A stretch of 7,117 nucleotides of DNA from Ignavibacteriaceae bacterium. Lineage in GTDB: Bacteria; Bacteroidota; Ignavibacteria; Ignavibacteriales; Ignavibacteriaceae. Each line of letters begins with the position of its first letter. Within the stretch, counting starts at the first letter, position 1. The notes beneath the pieces were generated by a model. It saw nothing but the letters and a program-made list of their open reading frames with translations. It searched no databases and was not told where the DNA came from. Location of the stretch: positions 1-7,117 of the forward strand of contig JALHTS010000625.1 in the NCBI GenBank assembly GCA_022865965.1, read 5' to 3'. The translations under genes and the position numbers were made by a program. This document shows positions 1-6,517 of the stretch, piece by piece.

Positions 1-2872
1 AAGCGAGATCAAGATAAAGAAGCATTATCACTCCAGTTTCCGCATCAACACCGAGCAGAGCAATTATCCCAACCCAAACTGCCACCGACATATTAAAACC
101 AGCAAGGTAAAGGAACCAAACTGCGCCAACCAAAGAGAAAGGTAGTGCGAGCAGAACGATTCCTGTTTTCATCATAGATCTGGTGTTCATGTAGAGAAGG
201 AAGATAACAAGTAATAACGTAAGTGGAATTACCACGGCTAAATGCTTAGATGCTCTCTCCATGTATTCATATTGTCCGCTCCACTTAATTGAATAGCCGG
301 CAGGGAGAGTAAGATTTTTTCCAATCACTTCCTTTGCATCATCAATGTAGCCTCCCACATCAACATCCTTCAGATCAACATAAACCCAGGTGTTTGGTCT
401 TGCGTTTTCAGATTTGATCATCGGCGGACCTTTTTTAATCGCAAACTCGCCAAGCTGCTCTAGGGGAACATTTCCGCCCATTGGAATAGGAACAAGTACG
501 CGTTTTATTGCTTCAATATTTTCCCTGTAATCTCTTGCGTAGCGAAGATTGACTGGATAACGCTCAAGTCCCTCAACAGTTTTTGTGATGTTCATTCCAC
601 CAATGGCAGACATAAAAACATCCTGCACATCAGCAACAGTCAATCCGTATCGTGCAATTGCTTTCCGATCTATTACAAAATCGATATAGTTTCCACCAAC
701 TGATCTTTCGGCGTAGGCAGAACGAGTGCCTGGAACGGTTTTCATTAATTCTTCAACTTCCTTTCCCAAATCCTGTAGAACATTTAGATCAGGACCGGCT
801 ATCTTTATTCCAACAGGAGTTTTTATTCCTGTTGAAAGCATGTCAATTCTTGTTTTAATAGGCATCGTCCAAGCATTAGTTAACCCCGGAATCTGGATTG
901 CGCTATTCATTTCTTCAACAAGTTTTTCGGGCGTCATTCCTTCACGCCACTCTTCACGAGGTTTTAGTCTTATAGTTGTTTCGATCATAGTCAAAGGTGC
1001 CGGATCAGTTGCAGTTTCTGCACGACCAATTTTTCCAAACACACTTTGGACTTCGGGAAATGATTTAATTATTTTATCTGTCTGCTGAAGTAATTCACGT
1101 GCTTTCGTTATTGAAATTCCGGGCAGAGTTGTCGGCATATAAAGCAAATCACCTTCATACAACGGCGGCATAAATTCTGATCCGAGTTTTGAGAAAGGAA
1201 TAATAGTAATGAGCACAATGATCAGGGCAGTTGCCATCACCCACCATCTTCTCTTCATTACAAAATCAACGATCGGGTGATAAATTTTTACGAGTAATCT
1301 GGTTATTGGGTTATCTTCTTCCTTCCTTATTTTTCCACGGACAAAGTAACCTATAAGAACCGGTACAATAGTGACGGCAAGTATTGCCGCGCCTGCCATT
1401 GCATAAGTTTTTGTAAATGCAAGAGGTCTGAACATTCTTCCTTCCTGCTGCTCTAGTGTGAACACAGGCAAAAACGAAATTGTTATCACAACAAGCGAAT
1501 AGAATATTGAAGGACCGACTTCTTTTGCAGACTCGAGAATAATAGCCCAGTGTTGTCTTCTTTCCTTCGGAGGTTTATCCTGCTCGGATGAAAGATGTGT
1601 TGCCGCATTTTCCACCATCACTATCGAAGCATCCACCATCGCACCGATTGCAATTGCAATTCCGCCAAGAGACATTATATTTGCATTGATGCCTTGGAGC
1701 CTCATTATTAAAAATGAAATAAGAACTGCCGTCGGTAAAGTGAAAATTGCCACGAAAGAACTTCTTACATGAAGGAGAAAAGCAATAATAACAAGCGCAA
1801 CGATAATTGATTCTTCAATTAGTTTGTTTGAAAGATTATCAATTGCCCTATCGATCAAACCTGAGCGATCATATGCAACATCAATAGTAATATCATCCGG
1901 AAGAGATTTTTTTAATTTTGTCAATCGTTCTTTAACTCTTTCAATAACAGCAAGAGCATTTTCTCCGTAGCGGATAACAATTATTCCGCCAACGGTTTCT
2001 CCTTCGCCGTTCCAATCTGCCAAACCTCTTCGTATTTCAGGTCCGATATCTACAGTTGCGACATCTTTCAAATAAATCGGTGAGCCTGAATTTGGCGAAA
2101 CACCTATTGCCACTGTTTCAAGATCTTCTTTGCTTTGAATATATCCGAGACTTCGTACCATAAATTCCATCTCACCAATTTCAAGCAATCGCCCGCCGAC
2201 ATCGTTGTTGCTCTGCTTAATTGCCATTTTGACTTTTTGAAGTGGGATGTTATACGATGTGAGTTTGTTCGGATCAAGATTAACCTGGTATTGCTTAACA
2301 TATCCGCCAATACTTGCGACTTCAGCAACTCCTTGAATAGAAGATAGCTCATACTTTAAAAAGAAATCCTGTATTGAACGAAGTTCCTGTAAATCTTTTT
2401 TATCCGAGTTGAGCACGTATTGGTAAACCCAACCGAGCCCAGTTGCATCTGGACCTAACTGAGGATTAACACCTACCGGAAGAGTTCCTTGCAATCCATT
2501 AAGGTATTCGAGTACTCTGCTTCGGGCCCAATAAATATCAGTACCGTCTTCGAAGATGATATAAACCATTGAGTAACCGAACATTGAATATCCGCGAACA
2601 TCTTTTGCATACGGTACAGAAAGCATTTTAGTTGTTAGCGGATAAGTTACTTGTTCTTCAACTATACGTGGACCTTGTCCTGGATAATCTGTTGTAATAA
2701 TTACCTGCACATCGCTGAGATCGGGAATGGCATCTACTTTAGTATTCATCACAGCCCATATTCCTGCGGCAATCAGTGCAAGTGTGAAAATGATCACTAA
2801 AAATTTATTGTTTATTGACCACTCGATCAGCTTAACAATCAATCCGTCTTTATTTTGATCTGATGTTATCAT
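1..2872 (-). CDS. cusA: CusA-type heavy-metal RND efflux pump, Cu(I)/Ag(I) class (C-terminus cut by window edge)
   Basis: Inner-membrane, proton-driven pump of the HME-RND family that moves Cu(I)/Ag(I) into the CusB/CusC conduit. I translated 957 uninterrupted codons from an ATG at 2872. About 90 residues, including TM11-12, are missing compared with E. coli CusA (about 1047). TM1 is near residues 24-44, TM2-6 begin near 354, TM7 is near 543-562, and TM8-10 run from about 878 to the edge. The E. coli three-methionine metal site has counterparts M579 (in YMPTTLPGIS), M629 (in APLTMIETT) and M678 (in TRIDMLSTG), at matching spacing. The TM4 motif GAMVDASIVMVEN (D414, M412, M419) is CusA-like rather than CzcA-like, and E945 in GVDAETGVIM matches the E. 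coli proton-relay glutamate E939. The partner lysine K984 lies outside the window. The start is supported by GAAGGAA six nt upstream. This is the last visible gene of the cusCBA operon, separated from cusB by 99 nt holding a palindromic repeat. Family and metal class are very secure. Confidence 0.96.
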   Translation of the reverse strand, partial: MITSDQNKDGLIVKLIEWSINNKFLVIIFTLALIAAGIWAVMNTKVDAIPDLSDVQVIITTDYPGQGPRIVEEQVTYPLTTKMLSVPYAKDVRGYSMFGYSMVYIIFEDGTDIYWARSRVLEYLNGLQGTLPVGVNPQLGPDATGLGWVYQYVLNSDKKDLQELRSIQDFFLKYELSSIQGVAEVASIGGYVKQYQVNLDPNKLTSYNIPLQKVKMAIKQSNNDVGGRLLEIGEMEFMVRSLGYIQSKEDLETVAIGVSPNSGSPIYLKDVATVDIGPEIRRGLADWNGEGETVGGIIVIRYGENALAVIERVKERLTKLKKSLPDDITIDVAYDRSGLIDRAIDNLSNKLIEESIIVALVIIAFLLHVRSSFVAIFTLPTAVLISFLIMRLQGINANIMSLGGIAIAIGAMVDASIVMVENAATHLSSEQDKPPKERRQHWAIILESAKEVGPSIFYSLVVITISFLPVFTLEQQEGRMFRPLAFTKTYAMAGAAILAVTIVPVLIGYFVRGKIRKEEDNPITRLLVKIYHPIVDFVMKRRWWVMATALIIVLITIIPFSKLGSEFMPPLYEGDLLYMPTTLPGISITKARELLQQTDKIIKSFPEVQSVFGKIGRAETATDPAPLTMIETTIRLKPREEWREGMTPEKLVEEMNSAIQIPGLTNAWTMPIKTRIDMLSTGIKTPVGIKIAGPDLNVLQDLGKEVEELMKTVPGTRSAYAERSVGGNYIDFVIDRKAIARYGLTVADVQDVFMSAIGGMNITKTVEGLERYPVNLRYARDYRENIEAIKRVLVPIPMGGNVPLEQLGEFAIKKGPPMIKSENARPNTWVYVDLKDVDVGGYIDDAKEVIGKNLTLPAGYSIKWSGQYEYMERASKHLAVVIPLTLLLVIFLLYMNTRSMMKTGIVLLALPFSLVGAVWFLYLAGFNMSVAVWVGIIALLGVDAETGVIMLLYLDLA

Positions 2873-2878
2873 TTAATT

Positions 2879-2885
2879 TTCCTTC
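2879..2885 (-). promoter_or_regulatory. Ribosome binding site of cusA
   Basis: On the minus strand GAAGGAA lies six nt before the ATG at 2872, a normal Shine-Dalgarno position. It sits just downstream of the palindromic repeat, so the repeat leaves the cusA initiation region intact and selects this ATG as the start. Confidence 0.6.
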
Positions 2886-2891
2886 GTTTAG

Positions 2892-2960
2892 TGTCACCCT
2901 GAACTTGTTTCAGGGTCTTTGTGCAAATAAGAAAGATTCCGAAACGAGTTCGGAATGACA
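2892..2960. repeat. 69-bp nested palindromic (REP/BIME-like) element between cusB and cusA
   Basis: Two 29-nt arms (2892-2920 and 2932-2960) face each other across an 11-nt centre, bounded by TGTCA on the left and TGACA on the right. The right arm matches the reverse complement of the left at 22 of 29 positions. Each arm is itself a hairpin with an 8-bp stem and 5-nt loop: 2896-2903 with 2909-2916, and 2936-2943 with 2949-2956. Six of the seven differences between arms fall in the stems and form three compensating pairs, so both stems stay perfect. The element fills most of the 99-nt gap and stops 11 nt after the cusB stop codon. No T-run follows it in the direction of transcription, so it does not look like an intrinsic terminator. 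It resembles dispersed extragenic palindromes. It could stabilise or process the cusCB mRNA, or simply be a mobile repeat. Genome copy number cannot be seen here. Confidence 0.8.
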
Positions 2961-2971
2961 ATTCAGCCATT

Positions 2972-4612
2972 TCATTTCTTATACTCATAACCATACTTAT
3001 CTAAATTTGATTTTATCTCATCAATCGAATATTCTTTCAGTTTCATATTACATTCTGGGCATCTACCCAATACATCTGTAATTACATTCCAGTCCATCGG
3101 GCACTCCCAAAGCTTTCCGTCTTTGTTTTTATCAATCGCTTCAACATCTATTACTCCTTCGTGCACGATAGATGAAGAATGATCATGCTCTTCCATTTTC
3201 ATTTCTTGTTTGTCATCTTTAATCTTTTGATTTTCGTTTTTCGTCTCAATTTTCACTTCTTGCGTTCCTGTTTGAAACTGATTTATTGCAGCCTTAAGAT
3301 TACTTTCAGAGTCAATTAAGAATTGTGCTGATGTAACAATTGTATTTCCTTCACTCAATCCACTCAAAACCTGGTAATAACCATCTGCATAACCACCAAG
3401 CTGAATCTGCTGCGGTTTGAATTTGCCATCGCCTAAAGAGAGAATAACAACATCTTTTAAACCACTACGAATAATTGCATTTTCAGGAACAACAGGTTTG
3501 ATTCCGAGATCTTCACCTTCAATAGTTATGTTTGCAAACATTGATGGTTTAAGTTCACCGCGATTGTTTAGTTCAATTCTTATTTTAGCTGTTCTCGATT
3601 TTGGATCAAGCGTAGGATAAATGAAAGAAACCTTTCCTTCATAAATTTTTCCCGGAAGAAAATTAAAAGTGATTGAAGCTTTTGAACCGATTTTAACTTT
3701 TGCAAGTTCATATTCATAAATATCTGCCATCAGCCAGAGTGAAGAGAGATTAGAAATTTTTAACAAAGGCATTCCGCCCATTACTTTTTGTCCCTCAACA
3801 ACATTTTTCTCCAAAACAGTTCCGGATTTTTGCGCGTAAAGAGTTATGTAAGTTTTAACTTCTTTCGTATCAATTATTCTTTTTATTTCTGCTTCAGGAA
3901 CTTCAAGCAATTCAAGCTTCCGTATTGCGTTTTTCACTAGCTCGTTTCCACTTTCACGGATTGAATTAAACGAACTTTCATTTACGGTATTCTGATATGA
4001 AAGAGCGGTGAGCAGCTCCTGCTGCGCAGAAACAAGTTCAGGTGAATAAATATCCATCAGCTTAGAACCTTTTGAAATCTGCTGTCCCATATAATTGATA
4101 TAAAGTTTTTCAACCCAGCCATTAATTCTTGTTGTAACGATGTATTCGCTGGTTTCATTTGTTTGCAGAACTCCGTTCGTAGTTACTTTTGATGAAAGCT
4201 GTTTTACTTGCACCGTTGCAGTTTTGATGTTCATATTCTGTTGCACTTCCGGATCAATTGTTACAATACCGGAACCGGAGGATTCATCTTCATAAACCGG
4301 AACGAGGTCCATTCCCATTTTTGATTTTCCCGGTGAATTATAAATTTCATTCGGATCCATCGGTGCACGCCAGTAAAATATTTTTCTTTCGCCCGAAAAT
4401 TTTTGACTATTACTTTTAATTGGCGTAAGCTGCATCTTGCAAATCGGGCACAAACCCGGTTCATCTGAAATAATTTCCGGATGCATTCCGCAGGTGTATA
4501 GTTGTTTTTCTCCTGAAGTAATATCAGAAGACTCACCGGCAATAAACAAAAAGTAAACCGGCACAAGTATTACAACTGCCACTATTGCTATGATTAAAAT
4601 TTTCTTTTTCAC
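2972..4612 (-). CDS. cusB: CusB-type periplasmic adaptor with three metal-binding modules
   Basis: Membrane-fusion protein linking CusA to CusC and handing over Cu(I)/Ag(I). It has 546 residues, longer than E. coli CusB (about 407). An N-terminal hydrophobic anchor (about 5-24) lacks a lipobox cysteine. Module 1 (39-65) is a heavy-metal-binding domain (HMBD) with C41-G-M43-H44-P and C55-P-I-C58-K-M60. Module 2 (80-107) has no cysteines but carries M85, M99 and M101 in APMDPN...SPGKSKMGMDLVPVY, matching the E. coli CusB three-methionine Cu(I) site almost exactly in spacing. The adaptor core (about 112-440) contains the barrel-sandwich/lipoyl halves, a helical hairpin (about 190-250) and beta-barrel segments such as DPKSRTAKIRIEL (336-348). 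A charged linker (447-487) with H476, H478 and H484 leads to module 3 (502-528), a second HMBD with C504-P-M506 and C518-P-E-C521-N-M523. The start is GTG, with AGGAG eight nt upstream inside the end of cusC. Only 2 nt separate the two genes, so translation is probably coupled. Confidence 0.95.
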   Translation of the reverse strand: MKKKILIIAIVAVVILVPVYFLFIAGESSDITSGEKQLYTCGMHPEIISDEPGLCPICKMQLTPIKSNSQKFSGERKIFYWRAPMDPNEIYNSPGKSKMGMDLVPVYEDESSGSGIVTIDPEVQQNMNIKTATVQVKQLSSKVTTNGVLQTNETSEYIVTTRINGWVEKLYINYMGQQISKGSKLMDIYSPELVSAQQELLTALSYQNTVNESSFNSIRESGNELVKNAIRKLELLEVPEAEIKRIIDTKEVKTYITLYAQKSGTVLEKNVVEGQKVMGGMPLLKISNLSSLWLMADIYEYELAKVKIGSKASITFNFLPGKIYEGKVSFIYPTLDPKSRTAKIRIELNNRGELKPSMFANITIEGEDLGIKPVVPENAIIRSGLKDVVILSLGDGKFKPQQIQLGGYADGYYQVLSGLSEGNTIVTSAQFLIDSESNLKAAINQFQTGTQEVKIETKNENQKIKDDKQEMKMEEHDHSSSIVHEGVIDVEAIDKNKDGKLWECPMDWNVITDVLGRCPECNMKLKEYSIDEIKSNLDKYGYEYKK

Positions 4613-4614
4613 TT

Positions 4615-5886
4615 TTAATTCTCCTGATAAAATTCTGTTCCTGTTAAAAACTCAAGTTCTGCAATCTCGTTTAAATAATCTGTTTTCAAACGGTAAAGAT
4701 CATTTTCAATTTTAAGAAGACTGTTCTGTGCATCAATAACATTTAGAAAATCAACCTGTCCGACCTGGTAACTTGTTAAAGTCGTTTTCAGGTTTTCATT
4801 CGCCTGGATCAGTGATCCTTCCTCAATCAACTTTATTCTTTCCTTCAGTGAATTAATTTTTGCTATTGCTGAACCGAACGAGCTTTGCAGAATTTGAAGA
4901 GACATATTATACTGTTCATCATAAAGTTTCTGCATCGTTTCGGTTTCTTCAACTTTTGAACTAACTTTTCCTCCGTAATTAAGCGGCAGTGAAATTCCGA
5001 CGAAGAAAGAAATAAAATCATTCAGTGGAGTATTTGTTGCTGCAATTTCATCCCGAAAAGTATAGAGCACAGACAGATTGAAATTTGGATAGTAATCGTA
5101 ATCAGCAAGAGACTTTTTCAATTCTTCTTTCTGCTTCGCTTCTTTAATACCTTTGAGAAATGGTCTATACTTTTCAGCACTGTCAACCAGTGCATCAACA
5201 GTAAATTGTTTATAATTTAATTCCTGAATTTCAACTGTATTGATTGACGAATTAGAAGGTCGAAGAAGGAGAGCGTTTAATACAGCAATTTGTGAATTCT
5301 CTTTGCTCTTCAGGTCTACAATTTTTTCAGTAAGGTTCGTAATCTCCAACTCAACCTTTAAAAGGTTTTGCTGGCTTGCAGTTGATACTGAATACTTTGT
5401 ACGAACAACTTCAGCAATATTATTCAGTAAAGCTTTGCTATTCTCACTTATCTGGATTGCCTTCCGGACATAGAGCAATTCATTATAGCTCCTAATTACA
5501 TTTTTTCTTATCTCGTTCTTTGCATCAATGATTTCTTGCTCAACAATCTGCACATCTTGTTGATTGACTTTAGCTTGTTTACTCAACTTTCCGGGAAAAG
5601 GAAATGCCTGGCTTAGCCCAACAATTTTTCCGGTCATCGGTTCCTGTGTGAATGAGAATGAGTTAACCGGAAGATTTGCTATTCCAAGCGTCAGCATTGG
5701 ATCGGGTAAATTGGAGTTTTGCTCAATCCTGTTTGAAGCAGCCAGCTTTTTCATTTCAAGCATTTTGATTTGAGGGCTTACTTTAATTGCAGTATTAATC
5801 AAATCCTGTAATGTTTCATTCTGCCCGAATAAATTACTGGCAAACAATATTATCGAACCGATTATTAATATTCTGATTTTGTTCAT
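4615..5886 (-). CDS. cusC: TolC-family outer membrane factor, CusC-type channel
   Basis: Outer-membrane channel of the tripartite efflux complex, forming a trimeric beta-barrel with a long periplasmic alpha-barrel that docks on CusB. It has 423 residues, close to the family size. A Sec signal peptide (about 1-21, hydrophobic core ILIIGSIILFASNLF) precedes two tandem OEP repeats, about 25-215 and 230-420. Recognisable family elements are LPDPMLTLGIANLP (60-73), the FPFPGKLS segment (95-102) opening the first coiled-coil arm, and SYQVGQVDFLNVIDAQ (372-387), the classic motif of the second repeat. The middle is long heptad-like helix. Unlike E. coli CusC there is no lipobox cysteine, so it is probably not lipidated. 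The ATG at 5886 is chosen because the signal peptide begins there and a weak purine-rich site (GGGAAGA) sits six nt upstream. First gene of cusCBA; its stop is 2 nt from the cusB start. The family is certain; the symbol follows from the operon. Confidence 0.92.
   Translation of the reverse strand: MNKIRILIIGSIILFASNLFGQNETLQDLINTAIKVSPQIKMLEMKKLAASNRIEQNSNLPDPMLTLGIANLPVNSFSFTQEPMTGKIVGLSQAFPFPGKLSKQAKVNQQDVQIVEQEIIDAKNEIRKNVIRSYNELLYVRKAIQISENSKALLNNIAEVVRTKYSVSTASQQNLLKVELEITNLTEKIVDLKSKENSQIAVLNALLLRPSNSSINTVEIQELNYKQFTVDALVDSAEKYRPFLKGIKEAKQKEELKKSLADYDYYPNFNLSVLYTFRDEIAATNTPLNDFISFFVGISLPLNYGGKVSSKVEETETMQKLYDEQYNMSLQILQSSFGSAIAKINSLKERIKLIEEGSLIQANENLKTTLTSYQVGQVDFLNVIDAQNSLLKIENDLYRLKTDYLNEIAELEFLTGTEFYQEN
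4621..4625 (-). promoter_or_regulatory. Ribosome binding site fixing the GTG start of cusB
   Basis: AGGAG on the minus strand lies eight nt before the GTG at 4612, within the last codons of cusC. It is the clearest Shine-Dalgarno site in the window. It supports the non-ATG start, and its place inside the upstream gene implies translational coupling between cusC and cusB. Confidence 0.75.
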
Positions 5887-5901
5887 CTTAATTCTTCCCG
5901 T

Positions 5902-5932
5902 GATAATTATCTTTTAAACCGAAACGGTTTAA
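5902..5932. promoter_or_regulatory. Candidate operator/promoter region of cusCBA: two adjacent palindromes
   Basis: A perfect 8-bp inverted repeat, TTAAACCG and CGGTTTAA around AAA (5914-5932), is followed in the transcription direction by the self-complementary decamer GATAATTATC (5902-5911), which contains a -10-like GATAAT. Both lie 16-46 nt upstream of the cusC ATG. An inverted repeat just upstream of, or inside, a promoter is the usual arrangement for a repressor or activator site, so metal-dependent control of cusCBA from here is plausible. The best -35-like match (TTAAAC) would leave only a 15-nt spacer, so the promoter is weak as written. I do not recognise the site as a CueR, CopY or CsoR operator. 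The inverted repeats are seen directly; the function is inferred. Confidence 0.4.
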
Positions 5933-5946
5933 GAATTTTACTGATT

Positions 5947-5984
5947 AAAAATTGTGAATGCAGACGGAGCTATCCCCTGCATTC
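5947..5984 (-). terminator. Terminator-like hairpin after the CC-rich protein gene
   Basis: On the minus strand GAATGCAG (5984-5977) pairs with CTGCATTC (5963-5956). An inner GGA/TCC pairing closes a TAGC loop, and after a short spacer there is a run of five T (5951-5947). It begins 21 nt past the stop codon at 6006, a typical place for an intrinsic terminator. The T-run is short and separated from the stem by four bases, so termination may be partial. It would make cusCBA transcription at least partly independent of the upstream gene. A smaller hairpin (TTCCT/AGGAA, 5982-5994) overlaps its base. Confidence 0.45.
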
Positions 5985-6005
5985 CTGAAAGGAACTAAGA
6001 TGAGA

Positions 6006-6443
6006 TTAAATCAGAAGGACTGAGTTGGTGATGTGTATTTCAGGATTAATTAAAAATGGCGGAGAAGAATCACAGCAAAAAGATTCTTCTGAAGATAAAT
6101 CAACTGAAGGTGGAAGTAATGTTATTGGCTGAAATAAATTTTCAGATGATAAAAAGAAATTTATCTCTGATTTACTGTAAATAAATTCGTCTTCAACTTT
6201 GTTGTATACGAATTCATCCTGGCAGCAAATAGGATTGTTTGAAGAAATTGTTACGGGAAACTCCATAGTTTCTTCAGCACAGCAGGAATTTGCGGGTTTT
6301 TCAATTTCTTCTTTGTAAACATCACACTCATCGAGAGATTTTTCCTGCATCATAAGACACAAGTGATAAGACACCGGCAAACCTGTTGTAGAAACAAGAA
6401 AGATTAAAATTAAGGTTAATATTGATATTCTTTTCTTCATCAT
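6006..6443 (-). CDS. Small secreted or membrane-anchored CC-rich protein, HYC_CC_PP-like
   Basis: A 145-residue protein of unproven function. An N-terminal hydrophobic stretch (about 5-24) is a signal peptide or membrane anchor. It is followed by YHLC (Y26, H27, C29), C40, and three cysteine pairs at C54-C55, C73-C74 and C123-C124, then PP at 128-129. A histidine-cysteine motif after the signal, CC pairs and a late PP resemble the small proteins called 'HYC_CC_PP family' in Bacteroidota, although the first motif here is YHLC rather than HYC. The rest is acidic and low in complexity. Paired cysteines facing the periplasm, next to a copper efflux operon, suggest metal binding or a thiol/disulfide role; this is inference. 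Two ATGs (6443 and 6440) open the frame with no Shine-Dalgarno site, so either could be used. It runs in the same direction as cusCBA, 119 nt upstream, with a terminator-like hairpin between. Confidence 0.8.
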   Translation of the reverse strand: MMKKRISILTLILIFLVSTTGLPVSYHLCLMMQEKSLDECDVYKEEIEKPANSCCAEETMEFPVTISSNNPICCQDEFVYNKVEDEFIYSKSEINFFLSSENLFQPITLLPPSVDLSSEESFCCDSSPPFLINPEIHITNSVLLI

Positions 6444-6450
6444 TTGTGAA

Positions 6451-6481
6451 CAAACATAAATATTTAATAGCTGGCAAGCAA
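6451..6481 (-). promoter_or_regulatory. Bacteroidota-type promoter match upstream of the CC-rich protein
   Basis: On the minus strand TTG (6481-6479), a 20-nt spacer and TATGTTTG (6458-6451) match the Bacteroidota primary-sigma consensus TTG-N17-23-TAnnTTTG. TATGTTTG ends only seven nt before the first ATG of the 145-residue gene, so the transcript would have almost no leader, in keeping with the missing Shine-Dalgarno site. It lies within the 74-nt gap after the Fe-S protein gene. The match is short and the sequence AT-rich, so chance occurrence is possible. Confidence 0.4.
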
Positions 6482-6517
6482 TGGTAATGCTTAGTAATTT
6501 GTTGCAGAATTATAGTT

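Noticed and set aside
652..1088. Plus-strand open frames opposite cusA (652-858 and 726-1088)
   Set aside because: They lie antisense to a fully open, motif-rich cusA frame and their translations resemble no family I know.
2104..2352. Short open frames on both strands inside cusA (2104-2352 minus, 2135-2347 plus)
   Set aside because: Both are out of frame with the intact cusA translation and have no recognisable protein features.
2892..2960. Intrinsic terminator between cusB and cusA
   Set aside because: The hairpins are strong, but no T-run follows either one in the direction of transcription, and termination here would cut the pump off from its operon.
3417..3620. Plus-strand open frame opposite cusB, and an out-of-frame minus-strand one at 4261-4566
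   Set aside because: They are shadows of cusB, whose own frame carries all the expected motifs.
5240..5773. Plus-strand open frames opposite cusC (5240-5473 and 5564-5773)
   Set aside because: They are antisense to the OEP coding sequence, with no family resemblance or initiation signals.
6476..6492. Small AAGCA/TGCTT inverted repeat in the gap after the Fe-S gene
   Set aside because: A 5-bp stem with a 7-nt loop and no T-run is within chance expectation in AT-rich DNA.
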